A stretch of 64,000 nucleotides of DNA from Psychrobacillus antarcticus (GTDB lineage: Bacteria; Bacillota; Bacilli; Bacillales_A; Planococcaceae), in assembly GCF_029533155.1 (NCBI RefSeq), contig NZ_JAIZDB010000038.1:1-64000 (forward strand), written 5' to 3'. Shown one piece after another: positions 21,522 to 31,177 of this stretch. Within the stretch, counting starts at the first letter, position 1. Each line of letters starts with the position of its first letter. Made by a program: the position numbers and the translations under genes. The notes under the pieces are model-generated. The model was not told where the DNA came from. It did no database searches and saw only the letters and a list, made by a program, of their open reading frames with translations.

Positions 21522-22904
21522 TTAAAACTGTAAATGCTCTTCGATATATGCTTTTACATCAGCAATAGGCATTCTTGTTTGTTCCATGGAATCACGGTGA
21601 CGTACAGTTACTTGACCATCTGTTTCTGAATCGAAGTCATATGTGATACAGAAAGGAGTACCGATTTCGTCTTGTCGACGGTAACGTTTACCGATAGATT
21701 GAGATTCATCGAAATCTACCATAAAGTGCTTACTTAAATCTGTGAATAAAGCCGTTGCACCCTCGGACAATTTTTTAGAAAGTGGTAAAATAGCTGCTTT
21801 AACTGGTGCTAATGCAGGGTGGAAGCGTAATACTGTACGAATATCTCCGCCTTCTAATTCTTCCTCGTCATATGCTTCACAAAGGAATGCTAGAGTTACA
21901 CGGTCAGCTCCTAAAGATGGTTCGATACAATAAGGTACATAACGTTCGTTTGTAATTGGGTCAATATAATTGAAATCTTCCCCAGAATGCTCCATATGTT
22001 GTTTTAAATCAAAGTCCGTTCTATCCGCAATACCCCATAACTCACCCCAACCGAACGGGAATTTATATTCGATATCTGTTGTTGCGTTTGAGTAATGAGA
22101 AAGTTCGTCTTCTGAATGGTCACGTAAGCGAATAGAATCCTCAGCTACACCTAAGTTTAACAACCATTCTTTACAATAAGTACGCCAGAATTCAAACCAT
22201 TCCATATCCTCACCAGGCTTACAGAAGAATTCAAGTTCCATTTGTTCGAATTCTCTCGTACGGAACGTGAAGTTACCTGGTGTAATTTCGTTACGGAAGC
22301 TTTTACCTACTTGTGCAATACCGAATGGCATTTTTTTGCGCATAGAACGCTGAACATTTTTATAATTGACAAAAATACCTTGCGCAGTTTCAGGACGTAA
22401 GAAGATTTCATTTGTAGAAGCTTCTGTTACACCTTGGAACGTTTTGAACATTAAGTTGAATTGGCGGATATCAGTGTAATCGAATGCACCACATGACGGA
22501 CAAACAACATTATGTTCTTTCATAATTTCTTCCATTTTCTCGAATGAAAGACCGTCAATTATCATCTCAATGCCTTTTTTATCTAGTGCATCTTCAATAA
22601 TTTTATCCACGCGATGACGTGATTTACACTTTTTACAGTCAATCATTGGATCATTAAAGTTACCAATGTGACCAGATGCTACCCAAGTTTTTGGATTCAT
22701 CAAGATTGCTGCGTCTAATCCCACATTATAAGGCGATTCTTGAACAAATTTTTTCCACCATGCTTTTTTGATGTTATTTTTAAGTTCTACACCAAGGGGA
22801 CCGTAATCCCATGTATTAGCTAGACCACCATAAATTTCAGATCCAGGAAATACAAACCCTCTTTGTTTTGCTAAACTAACTACGTTTTCCATTGTAATTG
22901 TCAT
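21522..22904 (-). CDS. glyS: Glycine--tRNA ligase, single-chain (alpha2) type
   Basis: This class II synthetase charges tRNA-Gly. The 460 residues begin [20 protein letters not shown] and include [15 protein letters not shown], a zinc-like pair [12 protein letters not shown] and [29 protein letters not shown], and the C-terminal anticodon-binding domain. It is the eukaryote-like one-gene form, not the GlyQ/GlyS pair used by B. subtilis at this locus. I start it at 22904, where GGAGGG precedes ATG; the longer frame enters the leader. A T-box leader and terminator control it. It is the only minus-strand gene between hrcA and ispH. Confidence 0.97.
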   Translation of the reverse strand: MTITMENVVSLAKQRGFVFPGSEIYGGLANTWDYGPLGVELKNNIKKAWWKKFVQESPYNVGLDAAILMNPKTWVASGHIGNFNDPMIDCKKCKSRHRVDKIIEDALDKKGIEMIIDGLSFEKMEEIMKEHNVVCPSCGAFDYTDIRQFNLMFKTFQGVTEASTNEIFLRPETAQGIFVNYKNVQRSMRKKMPFGIAQVGKSFRNEITPGNFTFRTREFEQMELEFFCKPGEDMEWFEFWRTYCKEWLLNLGVAEDSIRLRDHSEDELSHYSNATTDIEYKFPFGWGELWGIADRTDFDLKQHMEHSGEDFNYIDPITNERYVPYCIEPSLGADRVTLAFLCEAYDEEELEGGDIRTVLRFHPALAPVKAAILPLSKKLSEGATALFTDLSKHFMVDFDESQSIGKRYRRQDEIGTPFCITYDFDSETDGQVTVRHRDSMEQTRMPIADVKAYIEEHLQF

Positions 22905-22939
22905 TTGAAACCCTCCATTTAATATATATCTGCATTTTT

Positions 22940-23143
22940 CCCGGAAAACAAAAAAACTCGTCTCCGGGCAATAAGTGCCCGGGGACGAGTTATAAACCCG
23001 CGGTTCCACCCCGATTGATTGTTAAAAAACAATCCTCTTTAAAAGCAAAGCTCCGAGCTGCCGTTTCCTACATTGTGGGCTTTCACTGTCCCCACTCGCT
23101 TCAGGTGTAGTAATTATAATGCTCTTCAACGCTTTATTATTTG
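22940..23143 (-). promoter_or_regulatory. Glycine T-box riboswitch leader of glyS
   Basis: On the minus strand the leader has stem I closed by GAGC/GCTC, with a specifier loop whose 3' side reads GAAACGGCA. The triplet GGC (23060-23062) followed by A is a glycine codon, matching the gene. Downstream is the conserved T-box GGGTGGAACCGCGGGT (about 22997-23012). Then comes a terminator stem AACTCGTCCCCGGGC paired with GCCCGGAGACGAGTT and a T run. Uncharged tRNA-Gly should pair with the specifier and the T-box bulge and prevent termination. Confidence 0.93.
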
Positions 23144-23148
23144 TTGCT

Positions 23149-23177
23149 ATTGTATCACGAGCCACTTTACTTCGCAA
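23149..23177 (-). promoter_or_regulatory. Sigma-A promoter of the glyS T-box leader
   Basis: On the minus strand TTGCGA (23172-23177) and TACAAT (23149-23154) are 17 bases apart, just upstream of the T-box stem I. It faces away from ccpN, whose start is 55 bases to the right. Confidence 0.7.
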
Positions 23178-23231
23178 TCACCTAGCAAATAGTATATAAT
23201 AATCTAGTATTAAGTATAACACTTTGAGGCG

Positions 23232-23870
23232 GTGAGTCCAATCGAACTCAACAAACGGCAAAACGAAATTTTGGACATAGTAAAAGGAAATGGACCTATC
23301 ACTGGCGAACAAATTGCGGAGCGACTCGGTTTAACAAGATCTACTTTACGACCGGATCTAGCAATATTAACAATGGCAGGCTTTCTAGATGCTCGTCCAC
23401 GTGTAGGGTACTTTTATTCTGGCAAAAAGACAAGCCAAGCAATTTCAGACAATATTGCACAAATGATGGTAAAGGATTTTCAATCGATACCAGTCGTGGT
23501 TGATGAAAGTATGACTGTGTATGACGCTATTTGCCATATGTTTTTAGAGGATGTAGGGTCATTATTTGTGTTAGACAAAAATTCTTTGCTTACGGGAGTT
23601 CTTTCAAGGAAAGACTTTTTACGAACAAGTATTGGTAACCAAGATTTGAACAAAATTCCAGTACATATGATTATGACAAGAATGCCTAACATCACATATT
23701 GTTTGAAAGAGGATACACTTTTTGAAGTGGCCAAAAAATTAATGAGTCGGCAAATCGATTCATTACCAGTTGTAAAAGAAGGAAAAGATGGGTTAGAAGT
23801 GCTTGGTAGAATTACAAAGACTAATATTACTCGTGCGTTTTTATCATTAGCCGATGACCATGATCTATAA
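23232..23870 (+). CDS. ccpN: Transcriptional repressor CcpN
   Basis: CcpN represses gluconeogenic genes (gapB, pckA and the small RNA SR1 in B. subtilis) during glycolytic growth. The 212 residues have an N-terminal winged HTH ([34 protein letters not shown]) and two CBS domains (about 75-135 and 140-205) that sense nucleotides. The start is GTG 23232, giving SPIELNKRQ like other CcpN proteins, although the GAGG before it is unusually close. ppsR follows 11 bases later, the conserved ccpN-yqfL pair. Confidence 0.95.
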   Translation: MSPIELNKRQNEILDIVKGNGPITGEQIAERLGLTRSTLRPDLAILTMAGFLDARPRVGYFYSGKKTSQAISDNIAQMMVKDFQSIPVVVDESMTVYDAICHMFLEDVGSLFVLDKNSLLTGVLSRKDFLRTSIGNQDLNKIPVHMIMTRMPNITYCLKEDTLFEVAKKLMSRQIDSLPVVKEGKDGLEVLGRITKTNITRAFLSLADDHDL

Positions 23871-23881
23871 GGAGTGAAACG

Positions 23882-24691
23882 ATGAAAATGCTAAACCTGT
23901 TTATAGTCTCGGATTCCATAGGAGAAACGGGCGAATTAGTAGCAAAAGCTGCAGTAAGTCAATTTAGACCTGGTCTACAGCTTACTAAATTCAAGCGATT
24001 TACTCATATTGACTCTTTAGACCATATTAAAGAAATTACTGAACTTGCTAAAGAGCAAGGGGCAATAATTTTGTATACACTTGTTCAAACTAAAATGCGT
24101 CAAGCATTAATAGAGTATTGTCAGTTATATAATTTAGAATCTGTCGATTTAATAGGCCCGGTTATTAATCTATTTGAAAAAGAATTAGGTGAAAAGCCTT
24201 TTGAGGAACCTGGCTTAGTTAGAAAGTTAGATGAAGATTACTTTAAAAAAATTGAGGCAATTGAATTTGCTGTAAAATATGATGATGGAAGAGATCCTAG
24301 AGGCCTGCTCCAAGCGGATATAGTTCTAATAGGGGTATCTAGAACATCGAAAACGCCATTGTCACAGTATTTGGCGAATAAAAGATACAAAGTTGCAAAC
24401 GTTCCACTTGTTCCAGAAGTTGAACCACCGGAGCAACTCTTCCAAGTAGATCCAGCTAAATGTGTGGGATTAGTCATCACCCCAGAAAAACTAAATTCTA
24501 TTAGAAAAGAAAGATTGAAAGCAATTGGTTTAAATGATGATGCAAGTTATGCTAAAATAGAAAGAATCAATGAGGAAATTATCCACTTTGAGAAAATCGC
24601 TAAAAAAATCGGTTGTATTGTAATTGATGTAACGAACAGAGCTGTAGAAGAGACTGCTAATGTAGTTATTAATCATATCCAACAAAAATAA
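23882..24691 (+). CDS. yqfL: Pyruvate, phosphate dikinase regulatory protein (YqfL/PpsR)
   Basis: This DUF299 protein is a bifunctional Ser/Thr kinase and Pi-dependent pyrophosphorylase that inactivates and reactivates pyruvate phosphate dikinase or PEP synthase. In B. subtilis YqfL modulates CcpN. The 269 residues start [18 protein letters not shown] and contain the ADP-binding loop [23 protein letters not shown] is upstream. Transcribed with ccpN, it ends before a terminator at 24705. Confidence 0.94.
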   Translation: MKMLNLFIVSDSIGETGELVAKAAVSQFRPGLQLTKFKRFTHIDSLDHIKEITELAKEQGAIILYTLVQTKMRQALIEYCQLYNLESVDLIGPVINLFEKELGEKPFEEPGLVRKLDEDYFKKIEAIEFAVKYDDGRDPRGLLQADIVLIGVSRTSKTPLSQYLANKRYKVANVPLVPEVEPPEQLFQVDPAKCVGLVITPEKLNSIRKERLKAIGLNDDASYAKIERINEEIIHFEKIAKKIGCIVIDVTNRAVEETANVVINHIQQK

Positions 24692-24704
24692 TTCAGGATT
24701 TTTT

Positions 24705-24738
24705 AAACCGATTCACGTTAGTGAAAAGGTTTTTTCTA
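24705..24738 (+). terminator. Terminator after ccpN-yqfL
   Basis: AAACC/GGTTT and TTCAC/GTGAA form a stem interrupted by a small internal loop around GTTA, followed by TTTTTTC. Confidence 0.7.
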
Positions 24739-24908
24739 TTGTCTATCGAATAAATAAAGTATATATTAATAGCTTAAAATGTTTTATAATAGTAGTTTGT
24801 GGAAAAATAACTATTATGAAATTTTTTATATGATTTTTTTGTCGATTCTTGCAGGATTTTTCTTTCATTTCTCGAATTATTAAAGTAGCAAGTAAAGATG
24901 GTGAGAAA

Positions 24909-26738
24909 TTGTCGAGTCGTATAGAAGAAGAGATAATCGAACAAGTTAGAAATAACAATGATATTGTCGACATCATTAGCGAATATGTTCAACTAACAAA
25001 AAGAGGTCGAAACTACTTTGGTTTATGTCCTTTTCATGGTGAACAGACACCATCTTTTTCAGTAACACATGAAAAGCAAATTTTTCATTGCTTTGGATGT
25101 GGAGCTGGTGGAAATGTAATTACATTTTTAATGGATATTGAAAATCTTTCCTTTCAAGATGCTGTAAGTAAACTTGGTAGTCGAATTGGATTGACTATTG
25201 AGGAAAGTTCTTCTAGCGATACAGAGTCGAAAGTACCTGTTTCTAAAGAGGTCTCCCTGATGAAAAAAGCGCATGAGTTTGCGTGTGATTATTTTCATCA
25301 TCTTCTGCTTTATACAGAAGAAGGAGAAAATGCGTTACATTACCTGGAGGAAAGAGGGTTTTCTAAAGAGGTTGTCGAAAAGTATAAAATAGGATGGTCC
25401 CTACCAACATGGGATGCATTAACTACGTTACTTGAACGTAAAGGTATGGATTTACAAGAAATTGAGAAAACTGGTCTCATTATCCGAAAAGAAAATGAAT
25501 TAAAGTATTTTGATCGATTTCGTGGGCGAATTATGTTTCCAGTTTTTGATGAAACTGGCTCTGTCATTGCCTTTTCCGGTAGAATACTCGAAAAGAATGA
25601 AAATGAAGCCAAGTACCTAAATAGTCCAGAATCTCCCATATTTCAAAAAAGCCAGGTACTTTACAATTTAGATAAAGCAAGATTAGATATTCGAAAACAA
25701 CGTAATGTGATCGTTTTTGAAGGTTTTCTTGATGTAATTGCGGCATCTAAGGCAGGTATTGAGAATGGAATTGCAACTATGGGTACAGCGTTGACGTCTT
25801 CACATATAACCAAACTAAACAGGCTCACTTCTCATGTCACGCTTTGTTTTGATGGTGACCGTGCCGGTATGGAAGCAGCTAAAAAAGCTTCTACTGCTCT
25901 GCAGGCCAATAAAATACAGACGGAGATTGCAATTATACCGGATGCAATGGATCCGGATGATTACATTAAAAATTATGGAGAAGAGGCATTTCGAACAAAG
26001 ATTATCGAAAAGCCACATTCATATTTATCATTTATGATGATTGTTTCTAAGAGAGACAAGAATTTTAATAATGAAAATGATACTTTACAGTATATCCAAG
26101 AGATATTGGAAATACTGAGTGATAGAAGTTCTTCCGTTGAACGTGATTTGTATATTCGTCAGCTTTCACAAGAAACTAATGTGTCAGAAGAAGCAATTTA
26201 TCAGCATTTACGTAAAATTCAAGGGAAAAAAGCAAAACAATCTAAACAGGAAACTTCTATTCCTCTCGCAATAAAACCGGAAATGACGAAGATAAAGAAA
26301 GCAATATCCGCAGATGAAAGAGCAGAGCGAATATTACTGTCCCATATGCTTCATAATCCTGGTGTAATCGATATTGCAAGAAGAAATTTAGAAGATCAAT
26401 GTTTTATCAGAGATACTTATGAAGTTGTATTTGTTCGATTAACTGGATTTTATGAAGAGTATCCTGATGGTGATTTCCAACGTTTTTTAGAAGTTTTAAA
26501 TGATGCAGAATTAAGGAAAATAGTAATGGAAGCAGCGCTCTCAGAACGTGATCCAGAGCATGAAACAGAGGAAGTCATGGACTGTTTGCGCCATATACGA
26601 AAATACCGGATTGAACTACGTATTACACGTAAGTTACATGAAGCAAAAGAAGCAGAAAAAATGAGTGATATTTCCAAGGCTTTGGAACTGGCTCAAGAAG
26701 CGATACAGTTGAAAAAGTCTTTGAGAACTTTAGAGTAA
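24909..26738 (+). CDS. dnaG: DNA primase DnaG
   Basis: DnaG makes RNA primers for DNA replication. The 609 residues have an N-terminal zinc-binding domain (CPFHGEQTPSF, FHCFGCGAGGN), the catalytic TOPRIM core (VFEGFLDVIAASKAG, FDGDRAGMEAA) and a helical C-terminal domain that contacts the DnaB/DnaC helicase. I choose TTG 24909 (SSRIEEEIIEQVRNNNDIVD), matching usual DnaG starts, with GGTGAG upstream; an earlier TTG at 24849 lacks an RBS. sigA follows after 29 bases, the dnaG-sigA part of the macromolecular synthesis operon. Confidence 0.96.
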   Translation: MSSRIEEEIIEQVRNNNDIVDIISEYVQLTKRGRNYFGLCPFHGEQTPSFSVTHEKQIFHCFGCGAGGNVITFLMDIENLSFQDAVSKLGSRIGLTIEESSSSDTESKVPVSKEVSLMKKAHEFACDYFHHLLLYTEEGENALHYLEERGFSKEVVEKYKIGWSLPTWDALTTLLERKGMDLQEIEKTGLIIRKENELKYFDRFRGRIMFPVFDETGSVIAFSGRILEKNENEAKYLNSPESPIFQKSQVLYNLDKARLDIRKQRNVIVFEGFLDVIAASKAGIENGIATMGTALTSSHITKLNRLTSHVTLCFDGDRAGMEAAKKASTALQANKIQTEIAIIPDAMDPDDYIKNYGEEAFRTKIIEKPHSYLSFMMIVSKRDKNFNNENDTLQYIQEILEILSDRSSSVERDLYIRQLSQETNVSEEAIYQHLRKIQGKKAKQSKQETSIPLAIKPEMTKIKKAISADERAERILLSHMLHNPGVIDIARRNLEDQCFIRDTYEVVFVRLTGFYEEYPDGDFQRFLEVLNDAELRKIVMEAALSERDPEHETEEVMDCLRHIRKYRIELRITRKLHEAKEAEKMSDISKALELAQEAIQLKKSLRTLE

Positions 26739-26767
26739 CTATCCGGTAGCAAAAGGAGGAATTTCTT

Positions 26768-27892
26768 ATGGCGGACAAGTCCGAACGTACAAAAGAAACA
26801 GATATTGAATTATCATTAGAAGAGGCAAAAAAACAATTAATCGATTTAGGTAAAAAAAATGGTGAACTAACTTACCATGATATTGCAGATAAATTAGCTC
26901 ATTTCGAACTTGAATCTGATCAAATCGAGGAGTTTATCGAGAATCTTGAAGGTAGAAATATTGAACTTAGCCGTAAAGATGGTGATGAAGAAGATTTGGA
27001 TCGTTTAATGAAAGGGAAGGAAGAGACCTTCGATTTAAATGATTTAAGTGTACCACCTGGAGTTAAGATTAATGACCCTGTTCGAATGTACTTGAAGGAA
27101 ATTGGAAGAGTAGACTTACTAAAAGCTTCTGAAGAGGTTGCGCTAGCTGAGCGTATTGAGCAAGGCGATGAAGAAGCACGAAAACGTCTAGCTGAAGCAA
27201 ATCTTCGCTTAGTTGTAAGTATTGCAAAACGATATGTTGGGCGTGGAATGCTATTCCTTGACCTTATCCAAGAGGGTAACATGGGTCTTATTAAGGCAGT
27301 AGAAAAATTTGACCATCGTAAAGGATTCAAATTTAGTACGTATGCAACATGGTGGATTCGTCAAGCAATCACACGTGCAATCGCAGACCAAGCTAGAACG
27401 ATCCGTATTCCTGTTCATATGGTCGAAACAATTAACAAATTAATTCGTGTTCAACGTCAATTATTGCAAGATTTAGGTCGTGAACCATCTCCTGAAGAAA
27501 TTGGAGAAGAAATGGACTTGCTGCCAGAAAAAGTACGTGAAATTTTGAAAATTGCTCAGGAACCTGTTTCTTTGGAAACTCCTATTGGAGAAGAGGATGA
27601 TTCTCATTTAGGAGATTTCATAGAAGATGCAGATGCACAATCACCTTCGGATCATGCTGCTTATGAACTTCTTAAAGAGCAATTGGAAGATGTCTTGGAT
27701 ACACTGACGGATAGAGAAGAAAACGTATTACGTTTACGTTTCGGTTTGGATGATGGGCGTACGAGGACCCTTGAAGAGGTTGGGAAAGTATTTGGAGTTA
27801 CTCGTGAGCGTATTCGTCAAATTGAGGCAAAAGCATTACGCAAACTGCGTCACCCTTCTAGAAGTAAACGTCTGAAAGACTTTTTAGAATAG
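26768..27892 (+). CDS. sigA: RNA polymerase principal sigma factor SigA
   Basis: SigA (RpoD) directs RNA polymerase to housekeeping promoters. The 374 residues include region 1.2 ([16 protein letters not shown]), region 2 with core-binding and -10 recognition ([35 protein letters not shown]), region 3 ([13 protein letters not shown]) and region 4 HTH for the -35 element ([20 protein letters not shown]). AAAGGAGG precedes ATG. The gene follows dnaG as in B. subtilis, and a terminator follows. Confidence 0.99.
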   Translation: MADKSERTKETDIELSLEEAKKQLIDLGKKNGELTYHDIADKLAHFELESDQIEEFIENLEGRNIELSRKDGDEEDLDRLMKGKEETFDLNDLSVPPGVKINDPVRMYLKEIGRVDLLKASEEVALAERIEQGDEEARKRLAEANLRLVVSIAKRYVGRGMLFLDLIQEGNMGLIKAVEKFDHRKGFKFSTYATWWIRQAITRAIADQARTIRIPVHMVETINKLIRVQRQLLQDLGREPSPEEIGEEMDLLPEKVREILKIAQEPVSLETPIGEEDDSHLGDFIEDADAQSPSDHAAYELLKEQLEDVLDTLTDREENVLRLRFGLDDGRTRTLEEVGKVFGVTRERIRQIEAKALRKLRHPSRSKRLKDFLE

Positions 27893-27896
27893 AATG

Positions 27897-27926
27897 TAAG
27901 ACATCCGCTACGGGTGTCTTTTTCTA
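27897..27926 (+). terminator. Terminator of the dnaG-sigA operon
   Basis: AGACATCCG and CGGGTGTCT pair (one wobble) around CTA and are followed by TTTTTC, 5 bases after the sigA stop. Confidence 0.88.
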
Positions 27927-27978
27927 TATTCTATGATTCTTACTATACTGGTTGGACCAGATGAAAAGAGGACTAGAT

Positions 27979-28536
27979 ATGTCGCTGCAGCGTAAGCAAA
28001 TTATAATGAATGAAATTGCGTTTTGGAAAAAAAATAAGCTGCTACCAGAGCATTATTGTGATTTCCTTCTAGCTTTATACGCCCAAGGAGAAAATCAGGG
28101 GAACGAACTAGCGGAGAATGCCTCTAAAGCAGTATTAGCAAAAACACAAAAAAATAAATTATTATTATATACAATAGTCGGTTTATTAACCGCCTTATTA
28201 TTAGCATCTCTGTTTGTTGTAACAACAGCAATTTTTATACCTATTATTCTTGTAGCAATTGCTATTCTTTCTTTTTTATACATAGCTATTAAACTAGTAA
28301 AAAATAAATCTATAATGGCACCACTTCTTTTTGTATTTTCAGCACTATTGTTATTAGGATTATCCTTTAAGGTCTGGGATGTATACTTTGTAGATCATCC
28401 CTTATTATTAATCGGTTTAATCTTTGGGAACTGCTTGTTATGGCTATTTTCTGGGTTACTGATGAAGTTAGTGTATTTTAGTATTTCCGGGATTTTAGGA
28501 CTTTTATTAATTATTGGCTATTTTATGATCAATTAA
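27979..28536 (+). CDS. Multi-pass membrane protein with a short cytoplasmic N-terminus
   Basis: The 185 residues begin with a soluble helix (IIMNEIAFWKKNKLLPEHYC) and continue with about six hydrophobic segments from residue 55 to the end. The N-terminal WKKxxLLPxxYCxFLLALY pattern recalls DUF2157-type membrane proteins, but this is only a resemblance. I use ATG 27979 with AGAGGA 6 bases upstream. It stands alone between the sigA terminator and its own terminator. Function is unknown. Confidence 0.7.
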   Translation: MSLQRKQIIMNEIAFWKKNKLLPEHYCDFLLALYAQGENQGNELAENASKAVLAKTQKNKLLLYTIVGLLTALLLASLFVVTTAIFIPIILVAIAILSFLYIAIKLVKNKSIMAPLLFVFSALLLLGLSFKVWDVYFVDHPLLLIGLIFGNCLLWLFSGLLMKLVYFSISGILGLLLIIGYFMIN

Positions 28537-28584
28537 TTTATCCAAGTATTACTCCAAATATATATATATAGACAAAGTTCATCA

Positions 28585-28633
28585 AATGCCATCAATTATT
28601 CACATATGTGACTGATTGATGGTATTTTTTTAA
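28585..28633 (+). terminator. Terminator after the membrane protein gene
   Basis: ATGCCATCAAT and ATTGATGGTAT form an 11-bp stem (with one mismatch) around an 18-base loop that itself contains CACATATGTG, followed by TTTTTTT. Confidence 0.8.
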
Positions 28634-28704
28634 TATAAGGTAGACTTATTATAAGTTTATTGTAATAAATCTTTGAATTTCTAATATTTTCAGTATAATA
28701 GGAA

Positions 28705-28718
28705 TGTAAGCGTTTTTA
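28705..28718 (+). promoter_or_regulatory. Candidate cre site (CcpA) before the acyl-CoA dehydrogenase
   Basis: TGTAAGCGTTTTTA matches the cre consensus TGWAANCGNTNWCA at all but one defined position. It lies directly after a TATAAT (28694-28699) and 21 bases before ATG, where bound CcpA would block transcription. Carbon repression of fatty-acid oxidation would fit. Confidence 0.55.
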
Positions 28719-28739
28719 TTTACAAAGGGGATGAAATAA

Positions 28740-29879
28740 ATGAATTTTGATTTAACACAGGAACATAAAATGATACGCAAAACAATTCGTGAGTTTTCGG
28801 ATGAGGTTGTAGCGCCAGGAGCAATTGAGCGCGATAAAACGAAAGCATTTCCAAGAGAAATCTTTAAACAGTTAGCCGACATGGGGATGATGGGCTTACC
28901 GTTTTCAGAAGAGTATGGCGGAGCAGGAGCAGATACAGTTAGTTTTGCAATTGTTACGGAAGAGTTGAGTAGAGCATGTGCTTCTACAGGTATTACTTAT
29001 TCTGCGCATATATCGCTTGGTGGTGCTCCACTTAATCTATTTGGTACAGAAGAGCAAAAACAAAAATATCTAGTTCCAGTTTGTACAGGTGAATCATTCG
29101 GAGCTTTTGGTTTAACTGAGCCTAATGCAGGATCAGATGCTGGTGGTACACAGACAACTGCGAAACTTGACGGTGATGATTTTGTTATTAACGGAAACAA
29201 AGCCTTTATAACGAATGCTAGCTATGCGAAACACTTAGCTTTAACAGCTATTACAGATGTTAAAGATGGAAAAAAAGAAATTTCAGCAATTATTGTACCA
29301 ACGGATACTGAAGGATTTACGGTCATTGACAACTATGAGAAAATGGGGCTGAATGCATCTAATACAACGGAGCTAGTGTTAGAAAATGTACGAGTGCCAC
29401 AGGAAAACTTGTTAGGAGAGAAAGGGAACGGATTTAAACAATTCCTAGTAACGCTTGACGGTGGTCGGATTGGTATTGGTGCAATGGCAGTAGGAATTGC
29501 ACAAGCTGCGTTTGACAGAGCACTCCGTTATTCTAAAGAGCGCAAGCAATTTGGAAAAACACTTTCGGAGTTCCAAATAACCCAATTTAAATTGGCAGAT
29601 ATGGCAATGAAAATTGAACTTGCCCGCACAATGGTACACAAAGCTGCATGGTTGAAAGATCAAGGGCGTGCATTTGGTAAGGAAGCTTCCATGTGTAAAC
29701 TATATGCATCCGAAATTGCAATGGAAGTAGCAGATCAAGCTATTCAAATACATGGTGGGTATGGCTATATGAAAGAATACGAAGTAGAACGCTATATGCG
29801 TGATGCAAAATTACTGGAGATTGGTGAAGGAACTTCTGAAGTTCAAAGAATGGTAATAGCTCGTCATATTGGTTGTTAA
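28740..29879 (+). CDS. Short-chain-type acyl-CoA dehydrogenase
   Basis: This FAD enzyme removes two hydrogens from acyl-CoA in beta-oxidation or branched-chain amino acid breakdown. The 379 residues show the family signatures GAFGLTEPNAGSDAGGTQTT and QIHGGYGYMKEYEVERYMRD, with the catalytic glutamate in EIGEGTSEVQRM. The length fits butyryl-CoA-type enzymes (MmgC/AcdA class). It is a single gene preceded by AAAGGGG and a possible cre site. The exact substrate cannot be read from sequence. Confidence 0.92.
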   Translation: MNFDLTQEHKMIRKTIREFSDEVVAPGAIERDKTKAFPREIFKQLADMGMMGLPFSEEYGGAGADTVSFAIVTEELSRACASTGITYSAHISLGGAPLNLFGTEEQKQKYLVPVCTGESFGAFGLTEPNAGSDAGGTQTTAKLDGDDFVINGNKAFITNASYAKHLALTAITDVKDGKKEISAIIVPTDTEGFTVIDNYEKMGLNASNTTELVLENVRVPQENLLGEKGNGFKQFLVTLDGGRIGIGAMAVGIAQAAFDRALRYSKERKQFGKTLSEFQITQFKLADMAMKIELARTMVHKAAWLKDQGRAFGKEASMCKLYASEIAMEVADQAIQIHGGYGYMKEYEVERYMRDAKLLEIGEGTSEVQRMVIARHIGC

Positions 29880-30028
29880 AAGTAGAAAAAACGCTAAAAT
29901 TATGTCCAAAATGTCACAATCTAAGAAACTTCAGTTCAAAGACTTTTAGTTTTCCCTAGAATGCAGTACAATATTAGTGTTGACTAATTATAAATTAGAA
30001 AAGATTGTATTAAAAGGGAGGGTTAACT

Positions 30029-30397
30029 ATGCAAAAAAATCCAATAATTCCATTTATCTTAATTATGGCTTTTGGTATTGGTTTAATTTTCTTCTTGTCT
30101 ATGGATGGCGTAGGGAACAAAGAAGAAATCGCTGCAACTGAAGAGCACGCAGAAGGAACTGAAGGTGGAGAAGAAGTAGCTGGAGGGTTTGATCCAGAAG
30201 CTAAAGCTCAACAATCATGTATCGGTTGTCACGGGAACAGTTATGAAGGTAGTGTAGGCCCTTCATTAGTTGGAACTGCATTGTCTGAAGACGAAATTAA
30301 AGACATTTTAGCAAATGGTAAAGGCGCTATGCCAGCTGGGTTAGTACCTGCTGAAAACATTGACGCTATGGCGGCATGGGTAAAATCTTTAGAATAG
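30029..30397 (+). CDS. cccA: Membrane-anchored cytochrome c-550
   Basis: This small c-type cytochrome carries electrons in the respiratory chain at the outer face of the membrane. The 122 residues have an N-terminal membrane anchor (FILIMAFGIGLIFFLSM), an acidic flexible linker, the haem-binding CIGCH and the axial-methionine loop GKGAMPAGL. Size and layout match CccA of B. subtilis, which also lies downstream of sigA. GGGAGGG precedes ATG. Confidence 0.92.
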   Translation: MQKNPIIPFILIMAFGIGLIFFLSMDGVGNKEEIAATEEHAEGTEGGEEVAGGFDPEAKAQQSCIGCHGNSYEGSVGPSLVGTALSEDEIKDILANGKGAMPAGLVPAENIDAMAAWVKSLE

Positions 30398-30408
30398 TAT
30401 CTAAATAA

Positions 30409-30447
30409 AAGGCCATCGATTCTGTATAAGAATCGAGGTCTTTTTTC
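30409..30447 (+). terminator. Terminator after cccA
   Basis: GGCCATCGATTC and GAATCGAGGTC pair with minor mismatch around TGTATAA, followed by TTTTTTC. Confidence 0.82.
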
Positions 30448-30485
30448 TTTTTTGGTATAATAGTTATTGAAGAGGTGTTGACATA

Positions 30486-31175
30486 ATGAATGCAAAAAAT
30501 TTATCAGATAGACTGAGAACAGTTGCTTCCTTTGTAGAAGAAAATACTATTTTAGCGGATATTGGCAGTGATCATGCTTATTTACCATGTTTTTTAGTAC
30601 ATGAGGGTGTCATATCAAAAGCTATTGCTGGAGAGGTAGTAAAAGGTCCATTTCAATCTGCTCAAAAACAAGTGATGAGTGAAGGGCTACAAAATAATAT
30701 AGATGTTCGTTTTGGTAACGGTTTAGAGGTAATCTCCGATGGGGACAATGTCCAAACAGTTACTATAGCTGGAATGGGTGGTCCACTTATCGCTTCTATA
30801 TTAGAGTCTGGAAAAGACAAACTTTCCAAAGTAGATACATTAATTTTACAGCCAAATATACATGCCAAAGCTATACGAGAATGGGCGATTCAAGAAAAAT
30901 GGAAGATTGAGCAGGAAGTAATTCTAGAAGATCACGATAAAATTTATGAGATTCTAGTATTAAAAAAAGGCAGTATGCTGTTATCAGAAAAGGAGCTATT
31001 AGTTGGTCCAATTCTAAGTAAAGAAAAATCTCCTGTCTATCAAAAGAAATGGAACAATGAGCTAAATGAGTGGCAAAGAATAGTAAATGAGCTAAATAAA
31101 ATAGAAGGAGCAGAAGTTCAACAAAAGAAAGCTGAGCTCGAATATAAAATTGCGTTAGTGAAGGAGACTTTATAA
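30486..31175 (+). CDS. trmK: tRNA (adenine-22-N1)-methyltransferase TrmK
   Basis: TrmK methylates A22 of tRNA using SAM. The 229 residues have the Rossmann SAM motif ILADIGSDHAYLPCFLV, AGMGGPLIASIL as the catalytic loop region, and LILQPNIHAKAIREW. A C-terminal coiled coil (ELNEWQRIVNELNKIEGAEV) is typical. GAAGAGGTG precedes ATG, and a TATAAT lies at 30456-30461. yqfO begins 2 bases after its stop, so they are translationally linked. Confidence 0.95.
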   Translation: MNAKNLSDRLRTVASFVEENTILADIGSDHAYLPCFLVHEGVISKAIAGEVVKGPFQSAQKQVMSEGLQNNIDVRFGNGLEVISDGDNVQTVTIAGMGGPLIASILESGKDKLSKVDTLILQPNIHAKAIREWAIQEKWKIEQEVILEDHDKIYEILVLKKGSMLLSEKELLVGPILSKEKSPVYQKKWNNELNEWQRIVNELNKIEGAEVQQKKAELEYKIALVKETL

Positions 31176-31177
31176 CG

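Noticed and set aside
21275-21568. A 97-codon plus-strand frame running into glyS antisense
   Set aside because: No RBS, crosses the glyS terminator and overlaps the glyS end; considered decayed sequence.
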